10,381 bases of DNA from Candidatus Methanolliviera sp. GoM_asphalt (lineage in GTDB: Archaea > Halobacteriota > Methanoliparia > Methanoliparales > Methanoliparaceae). Each line of letters begins with the position of its first letter. The stretch's first letter is position 1. A program made the position numbers and the translations under genes. The notes beneath the pieces are model-generated. The model was not told the origin of the DNA. It ran no database searches and was given only the letters and a program-made list of their open reading frames with translations. Shown piece after piece: positions 6,177 through 10,381 of this stretch. The stretch lies in assembly GCA_902158745.1 (NCBI GenBank), contig CABGHH010000042.1, positions 1 to 10,381 of the forward strand, in the 5' to 3' direction.

Positions 6177-6189
6177 TCGCTAAACAGGT

Positions 6190-7462
6190 TCAGACAGAAC
6201 AGATACTATCCTGACAATTTCACTTAGTGGTCGGTTAGATGCATTTAGAGCGTCACAACTGGATGAAGCACTTAAGAAATTTATTACCAATGATGATTTC
6301 GCCGTAGTCATCGACATGGGGAACGTTTCATATTTAAGCAGTGGCGGTATCAGAACTTTTCTCGCTACTGAGAAGATGCTTAAGAAGAGAGACGGCGAGA
6401 TTCACCTCTGTAATATAAATCCCTACCCGCTAAAGGTATTGGAGATGGCGGGATTCGATCAGCTCTTTTCGATTCATTCCACGAAAGTGGATGCTATCAA
6501 AAGCTGTATCACCCTAGAGGCGATGAGAAGGTCGAAGGTAGATTGGGACCGCCTACCTACCTATCAAAAGAGTGGTGCTCGATTCACAGTCTTTGAAGCC
6601 TCTCAAAAAGAAGCCGTATTGAAGGTCGTGGGCGATATTTCGAGAGTGCTCTATGCACGATTAGAAGAAGAGGATATATTTTCGAGAAGGTTCTCGGAGA
6701 CCGAGTACTCGATTGGTCTCGGTGCACTGGGCGAGAGTGTGAAAGATTGTATCCACATTCTCGGTGAGATGATCACGATAGGTGGCACAATGGTCTGGCT
6801 GCCAACTGATGGCAATGACACACCAGATTTTCTGATTCCAATGAGAGATACCGGTGAAGTAACGATTCACACCGGGTTCAATGTGACGTTAGATGGAACG
6901 TTCAACGACATCGTCGTTGTGGAGAGTGAAGGAGATACGGGGCTCACAATGGGCGACCTCTACACCTCTATCTTCGAGATTGCAAGAGAGAGGAGAGGAG
7001 ATGTTAGGGGGCTTGTGAGCATTGCTATGCGAGCCAATATACGAGAAGTTTTTAGTTCGGGCGTAAAGATTTCTCCAATCAAAAAGTTCGCACCTGAGAA
7101 CCGCGAGATGATCATGCACAGTGATAACCTCGATAGATGGATTAACATCAGTACCATCCCGAAATATCATGGTGAGACGATGGTGAGCTTTGGAATGGGA
7201 GTTGATTTGACGAGCGATTTATCTTCTTTTGATAAAGATGCAATAGATGCTCTCTTCTACCTGCATCCTGCAAATATCGGGAATAAGAAAATGCTTCTGC
7301 ACAATCATGGGGTGATTTTCAAACATCTACCCTGGGAGAAGAACTTGAATTTGGATGACGAGATCAAAAGGATTGTTACCGGGGGAGAATTTATTGACAT
7401 GCGTCATCTTCTCGACAATACGAGATTTACTCGTGCCGTAATTGGCGTTTCATATATTTCGG
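6190..7462 (+). pseudogene. STAS-domain (anti-sigma-factor-antagonist-like) protein, both ends cut off by IS elements
   Basis: The frame is open from 6184, just inside the IS1634 end, with no start codon before ATG 6316, which lies inside the domain. The first residues (DTILTISLSGRLDAFRASQL) are the first strands of a STAS domain. Its key loop is VVIDMGNVSYLSSGGIRTFL, and it ends near VLEMAGFDQLF. The Ser-Ser-Gly loop is where SpoIIAA-type proteins are phosphorylated. About ten N-terminal residues seem lost. About 320 further residues follow, including GEMITIGGTMVWLPTDGNDT and FGMGVDLTSD. I do not recognise this part, though a phosphatase-like regulatory domain is possible. The gene stops at the IS66 terminal repeat at 7463; the frame continues to 7668 only by reading IS66 antisense. 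STAS proteins usually act in partner-switching with an anti-sigma kinase. None is visible here. Confidence 0.75.
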
Positions 7463-7475
7463 GTATGTGTTTAGC
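7463..7475 (+). repeat. IS66 terminal inverted repeat, transposase 3' side
   Basis: GTATGTGTTTAGC, an exact inverted match to 8877-8889. It overlaps the transposase stop codon (TAA at 7473-7471 on minus). Confidence 0.85.
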
Positions 7476-8655
7476 CACTCAGCATCAACTTCAACCTCAA
7501 CATCTGAAAGGTGTTGAGCCCTTGCTGCGCCCACGTTGTCAATACTGTCATGATTCTTTCATGAATAGATGTTCCTTTCTCATTACGCAGTGTTCCGATA
7601 ATCTTCCGCTGGACAACGTGCTCACGAAGCGCCCTCTCTGCTCTGTTGTTGGTCGGTTCCACATCTGAACGAAGGACAAACGTGAACCAATACTCAAAGC
7701 CATTCTCTATCTTGCCAATGAACTTTTCCACCTTCTCGCTGGCGTATTCTCTCCTGATCCATCGTCTGAGCGCTGCTCGCGCCATATACCACAACTGCCG
7801 CCGCGTTTCGGGCGGAGGATCCGCTTCCAGTGCGTCATTCAGTTTTCGATAGAGCCTTCTAAGTGCTTTATCCAACGGAGCAGCCTCCGCAATCTTCTCG
7901 GCAAGATACTCGGATTCTCGAAGAAGATGCGCCCAACATCGCTGTATACGGTTTGTGAACTTGGCATACGGTTTCCAGCCATCGCATACGATTATTCCCG
8001 TGAACCGTCTTGTCAGAACTTCCATAAGCACTTTCATGCCTCGACTCTTCCGTATTACGACAAAGGTCTCTGCCGGCGTGGTGAATGCCCAGATCCAGCA
8101 CTTCTCTCCCTGAACCCTGATTGAGGTTTCATCCACATACAATACCTCAACACCGCGGATTCTGCCCAGAATTTCTTCATATTCCGATCGAACCGCATCG
8201 GAGGCACGACATGTGAGATCAAGTATCGTAGCAGGACTCATATCCAATCCGTATTGCCGCTTCAAAACATTCTGGACCTTACGGTGTGGCAACCGCTCCT
8301 CGTATTTCAGCACTGTCGCTTGTGCTATCGTGTTATTACCGAATATGCCTTCTTTTGGGCAGTCGGGATCGCTTGCAACGACTTCTCTATGACACCGGGG
8401 ACATGTATAATGTGCAATTTTGTATTCGGTGACGATAACTGGTTGTGGTTCTGGGATCTCCTCGATGATCTTCGATTCCACGCTGACCGGATCACCAAGC
8501 TCGACATCGCAGTACGGGCATCGACCCATCCGGACCTCTACCGGCCTATCTGGTTCTGCCCGTTGTCTCGTCACCCCTTTGTGCCCTTTCTTCTGACCTG
8601 GCTTCTCTCCCCCGCTTTTCTTCTGATTCCTTCTGCTATTGCCACCGCGTCTCAT
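7471..8655 (-). CDS. IS66-family transposase
   Basis: The 394-residue frame from ATG 8655 holds the standard IS66 layout. A basic N-terminus (QKKSGGEKPGQKKGHKG) leads to a zinc finger with Cys46, Cys49, Cys85 and Cys88 (RCPYC, YTCPRC). The DDE core follows with Asp175 (YVDETS), Asp225 (VCDGWKPY) and Glu340 (NNRAERALREHV), and the C-terminus ends WAQQGLNTFQMLRL. Coding sequence clearly continues upstream of 8655: the frame encodes IIRQLKRENELLKARIEELE, the leucine-zipper helix typical of IS66 N-termini, then meets TAG at 8781-8779. No ATG, GTG or TTG lies between that stop and 8655. AAGGAGGG (8776-8769) sits about 11 bases before an ATT at 8757, so a rare AUU start or a mutated start is possible. 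Possible TATA box: 8809-8800. Confidence 0.92.
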   Translation of the reverse strand: MRRGGNSRRNQKKSGGEKPGQKKGHKGVTRQRAEPDRPVEVRMGRCPYCDVELGDPVSVESKIIEEIPEPQPVIVTEYKIAHYTCPRCHREVVASDPDCPKEGIFGNNTIAQATVLKYEERLPHRKVQNVLKRQYGLDMSPATILDLTCRASDAVRSEYEEILGRIRGVEVLYVDETSIRVQGEKCWIWAFTTPAETFVVIRKSRGMKVLMEVLTRRFTGIIVCDGWKPYAKFTNRIQRCWAHLLRESEYLAEKIAEAAPLDKALRRLYRKLNDALEADPPPETRRQLWYMARAALRRWIRREYASEKVEKFIGKIENGFEYWFTFVLRSDVEPTNNRAERALREHVVQRKIIGTLRNEKGTSIHERIMTVLTTWAQQGLNTFQMLRLKLMLSG

Positions 8656-8876
8656 GCTTGGAGGGGCATGTGGGTTCTCATATCTAGCCAGTTGGGCCTC
8701 GAGTTCCTCTATGCGTGCCTTAAGCAGCTCATTCTCACGTTTGAGTTGTCTGATAATCTCGTCTTTGTCCCTCCTTCTCTAAATAGGGTATTGCACTCAT
8801 AATATAATAGTTTTTCGGTTTTAACCGGATTTTAGATGGCTGTTGAGGTAGGAAGGATGAAATGGTTGTAGATGGA

Positions 8877-8889
8877 GCTAAACACATAC
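8877..8889 (-). repeat. IS66 terminal inverted repeat, transposase 5' side
   Basis: GCTAAACACATAC, an exact inverted match to 7463-7475. It lies about 120 bases upstream of the transposase coding region. Confidence 0.85.
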
Positions 8890-8928
8890 AAAAATACCTT
8901 TTATAGTCATTCCGAAAATCGTTAACCA

Positions 8929-8950
8929 CCAGATTACACGGATTTTCACG
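8929..8950 (-). repeat. Short dispersed intergenic motif, inverted copy
   Basis: On the minus strand this reads CGTGAAAATCCGTGTAATC, a member of the TCTGTGTTAATCTGCG-like family of intergenic sequence. A related cluster is at 9388-9424 in the opposite orientation. The two bracket the antitoxin and broken PIN gene. Confidence 0.35.
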
Positions 8951-8964
8951 AGAACAGTTTTTAG

Positions 8965-9057
8965 AAAGAAAAGCTTTACCAAAAGAACTTATCTTTTATC
9001 ATCGGAGGTGACGGTGTAGAAGAAATAGCATTTTATATTCAAGAAACAATAGTATAA
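8965..9057 (+). other. Intergenic stretch with a short protein-like remnant
   Basis: Between the IS66 end and the antitoxin only a 30-codon stop-to-stop frame is suggestive: EKLYQKNLSFIIGGDGVEEI through to TAA 9055-9057, with no start codon. It may be the tail of a lost gene, or chance. It overlaps the antitoxin promoter. Confidence 0.2.
9031..9039 (+). promoter_or_regulatory. Possible TATA box of the antitoxin gene
   Basis: TTTTATATT, preceded by GAAATAGCA, is centred about 32 bases before ATG 9067. The implied transcript would have a leader of only a few bases, and no Shine-Dalgarno site is present. Confidence 0.4.
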
Positions 9058-9066
9058 TGTTGCAAA

Positions 9067-9261
9067 ATGGAGGAAACAATTGAAGTTGTGTATGAAAAAG
9101 GTGTATTCAAGCCTTTAGAGCCCGTGGAGATACCAGAAGGCACTAAAATCCCTATAACATTGACAAAAAGCGATAAGTTAAAGGGATACAGGGGAATACT
9201 GGGGAAAGCGGACGAAAAGTTGTTAAAGGAGTTCGAACTCGAAGCAAATGATATTTATTGA
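9067..9261 (+). CDS. AF2212-like (DUF104) antitoxin
   Basis: The 64-residue protein has the full DUF104 pattern. It starts METIEVVYE-type (MEETIEVVYEKGVFKPLEPV), followed by EIPEGTKIPITL, a short barrel fold, and a charged C-terminal tail (ADEKLLKEFELEANDIY) that in this family wraps the PIN-domain toxin. These proteins are antitoxins of archaeal and bacterial VapBC-like pairs, neutralising an RNase by binding it. The stop overlaps the first codons of the toxin remnant by 14 bases, the normal translational coupling of such operons. Because the toxin is internally deleted, this antitoxin now appears orphaned. It could still neutralise related PIN toxins elsewhere in the genome. Confidence 0.85.
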   Translation: MEETIEVVYEKGVFKPLEPVEIPEGTKIPITLTKSDKLKGYRGILGKADEKLLKEFELEANDIY

Positions 9262-9368
9262 CACAAACGTTTTCCTTAATCGCCGTAACATGTAAACATC
9301 ACGGAATTAATAAAATTGCTACCTTTGACTCCGATTTTGAAAGAGTAGATTTCTTAGAGATAATTTAA
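9248..9368 (+). pseudogene. PIN-domain (VapC-type) toxin with internal deletion
   Basis: ATG 9248 overlaps the antitoxin end and encodes MIFIDTNVFLN, the first strand of a PIN domain with its catalytic Asp (IDTN). After 11 codons the frame goes wrong and stops at TAA 9293-9295. From about 9279, in another frame, AVTCKHHGINKIATFDSDFE and RVDFLEII to TAA 9366-9368 is the typical PIN C-terminus, with acidic residues in TFDSDF. The middle, roughly 90-100 codons including other acidic catalytic positions, is gone. The toxin cannot be functional. It would have been an Mg-dependent RNase. The deletion point lies around 9279-9284. Confidence 0.85.
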
Positions 9369-9387
9369 CGGCATCGGTCTTTTCATC

Positions 9388-9424
9388 TTATCTGTGTTAA
9401 TCTGCGTTAGTTAATCTGTGTCAA
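9388..9424 (+). repeat. Tandem-like TCTGTG/TCTGCG intergenic motif
   Basis: TCTGTG, TCTGCG and TCTGTG recur at 9391, 9401 and 9415, separated by TTAA-type spacers, in the 60-base gap between the PIN remnant and the oxidoreductase stop. This phrase resembles short sequences often found between genes in many genomes. It is non-coding. Confidence 0.4.
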
Positions 9425-9428
9425 CAAT

Positions 9429-10381
9429 TTATTTTCTTGTTACCTCTGCTGCGCATTCAAAACCAGCTCGGATTGCACCGTTCATACTTCGCTCGGGATA
9501 GTTAGGTGAAGAAAACATCCCTGCAAGGTATAGTCCTTCAATATGCGAAGAATAGGGAAGAATCTTGTTTTTATAGCCAAGCTCATATATCGGTGCAGTG
9601 TACTTTTTCTTTGCTAATCCACACCACTTCACGTCCTCCCGGCGGAACTCAGGAAACATCTTCGCTATACCGTCAAGATACAAATCAATGACCTCTTCGT
9701 CGCTCATTTTCCATATCGGGTCTTTTTCATGCACATAAGACACCACGTAAACTAAATTCTCGCCGTAGTCAGCTTGAGGAACAAAGTTTGTATGTTCGAT
9801 AATGGCGCCAAAGGGCACTTCAGCCTTTATATTCAGCCAGTAAATGCCATCCATCAAACTTCTTTCCGTTCCAAAGAGAGCACAAATAGTGTTTTGATAC
9901 TTTATTTTTGTACTTAATGAATTACCATTGATTGGAAGCCTATCACACAACGACGGCGTGGTTACTATAACGCTATCAGAAGCGATAAAGCCTTCGGATG
10001 TATCCACACCGACGACTTTGTTATTTTCTATCGCAAGTTCCTTGACCTTACAACCTGTTCTCAATTCGCATCCTTGCGATTCGATTTTTTTCGCCATTTT
10101 GTCCATGAGTTGCTGAAATCCTCCTCGCAGATATCCCAGTCGCTCTCCTTTAAATGTCCTGTTTGACCTCAGTTTTATCCTGCTCAGGAGCCAGGCAGCC
10201 GAAATGGAGTCGTACGATCCAAATTTGCTTTTGAATAGCGGTTCAAAGAAATTCTCATACACAGACCGATTTGTTTTTTCAATCACCCATTTCGTTGCCG
10301 GGAACTCATCAAAGACCAGGGGGTCTTTTAGCCGGCGTGCACTGAGAACCGCCTTTGCCAAAAGAACCTTATCGAAAAAGG
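9429..10381 (-). CDS. FAD-dependent oxidoreductase (amine-oxidase/protoporphyrinogen-oxidase/phytoene-desaturase-like), C-terminal part
   Basis: The frame is open to the right edge of the window, so the N-terminus with the FAD-binding GxGxxG motif lies outside. A TTG at 10361 is not a convincing start, since sequence upstream of it (FFDKVL) still reads as coding. About 317 residues are visible. YLRGGFQQLMDKMAKKIESQ followed by CKVKEL and VVGVDTSEG is the central flavin-fold segment of the amine-oxidase superfamily. VIVTTP closes a strand, and the C-terminus GLYLAGMFSSPNYPERSMNG then AIRAGFECA is the conserved second FAD-contacting motif. Substrate is unknown: isoprenoid, porphyrin or a sugar-related role are all seen in this superfamily. 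The gene ends at TAA 9431-9429 and is not obviously linked to its neighbours. Confidence 0.75.
   Translation of the reverse strand, partial: FFDKVLLAKAVLSARRLKDPLVFDEFPATKWVIEKTNRSVYENFFEPLFKSKFGSYDSISAAWLLSRIKLRSNRTFKGERLGYLRGGFQQLMDKMAKKIESQGCELRTGCKVKELAIENNKVVGVDTSEGFIASDSVIVTTPSLCDRLPINGNSLSTKIKYQNTICALFGTERSLMDGIYWLNIKAEVPFGAIIEHTNFVPQADYGENLVYVVSYVHEKDPIWKMSDEEVIDLYLDGIAKMFPEFRREDVKWCGLAKKKYTAPIYELGYKNKILPYSSHIEGLYLAGMFSSPNYPERSMNGAIRAGFECAAEVTRK

Larger units (their letters stand above)
4315..6189 (+). mobile_element. Complete IS1634-family insertion sequence (about 1.87 kb)
   Basis: A single transposase gene lies between inverted ends. The inner 16 bases of the terminal repeat are perfect: AGATGTGCCACCTACA at 4329-4344 and its reverse complement at 6161-6176. 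The outer part is imperfect, starting ACCTG on the left and ending CAGGT on the right. The right boundary is confirmed by the orphan copy at 1254-1427, which shares the sequence up to CAGGT and then diverges. I see no short target duplication: left flank ...GTCTTTAG, right flank TCAGACAG. The element lies right next to a STAS gene that has lost its start, with no matching N-terminal sequence on the left side, so adjacent DNA was probably deleted or rearranged. Confidence 0.85.
7463..8889 (-). mobile_element. IS66-family insertion sequence (single-gene type, 1427 bp)
   Basis: The element is bounded by a perfect 13-base inverted repeat: GTATGTGTTTAGC at 7463-7475 and GCTAAACACATAC at 8877-8889. 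It begins with GTA as IS66 elements usually do. It holds only the transposase gene and no accessory tnpA/tnpB, as in the ISBst12 type. The expected 8-bp target duplication is absent (TATTTCGG on the left, AAAAATAC on the right), so one flank has been replaced since insertion. It cuts off the 3' end of the STAS gene. Confidence 0.85.

Noticed and set aside
4315..6189. Short target-site duplication around the IS1634 element
   Set aside because: The flanks TCTTTAG and TCAGACAG do not match. Some members of this family give long duplications, but none was found by eye here.
6316..7668. 450-codon ORF taken as an intact gene
   Set aside because: The ATG lies in the middle of the STAS domain, and the last ~70 codons are IS66 sequence read antisense, so neither end is real.
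8254..8802. Plus-strand ORF of 182 codons
   Set aside because: It is the antisense of the IS66 transposase, which has all family motifs; this frame has no recognisable domain.
1..10381. CRISPR array, tRNA or rRNA genes
   Set aside because: No regularly spaced repeats and no cloverleaf or rRNA-like segments were found.

Overview
The window looks archaeal, probably from an anaerobic methane-cycling lineage such as ANME-1/Methanophagales or a relative. This is inferred from several signs. TATA boxes (TTTATATA, TATTTAATAA) sit about 27-30 bases before start codons with no Shine-Dalgarno site, as for leaderless archaeal mRNAs. There is an AF2212/DUF104-type antitoxin. A C-terminal tail resembles archaeosortase sorting signals. 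One secreted protein carries many N-glycosylation sequons. The species cannot be fixed from the sequence alone.

Layout. 3-143: the 3' end of a CooC/MinD-type P-loop ATPase gene. 227-397: a tiny four-cysteine protein. 439-1253 (minus): a degenerate unknown gene with an in-frame TGA and no 5' end. 1254-1427: an orphan right end of an IS1634-family element, about 97% identical to the complete copy at 4315-6189. 1446-1940: a staphylococcal-nuclease (SNase) domain protein with a Pro/Thr stalk and C-terminal hydrophobic segment, apparently cut at its N-terminus by that IS fragment. 2002-3799 (minus): a secreted DNase I homologue with signal peptide, Cys-rich segment, Fn3-like domain, a further extracellular domain and the nuclease, split by a one-base frame break in an A8 tract. 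3895-4116: a small winged-helix regulator, divergent from the DNase gene across a compact promoter region with a perfect palindrome.

4315-6189 is the complete IS1634-family element. 6190-7462 is a STAS-domain gene missing both ends, held between that IS and a single-gene IS66-family element (7463-8889, transposase on minus). 9067-9368 is an antitoxin followed by a PIN-toxin gene that kept only its first and last codons. 9429-10381 (minus) is the C-terminal part of an FAD-dependent oxidoreductase.

Two themes stand out. The first is a small extracellular nuclease locus: an SNase and a true DNase I homologue converge, with a wHTH regulator beside the DNase, suggesting degradation of environmental DNA or biofilm DNA. 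The second is heavy IS-driven decay: at least four genes end at or close to an IS boundary, and neither complete IS has a visible target duplication, so deletions or recombination probably followed insertion.
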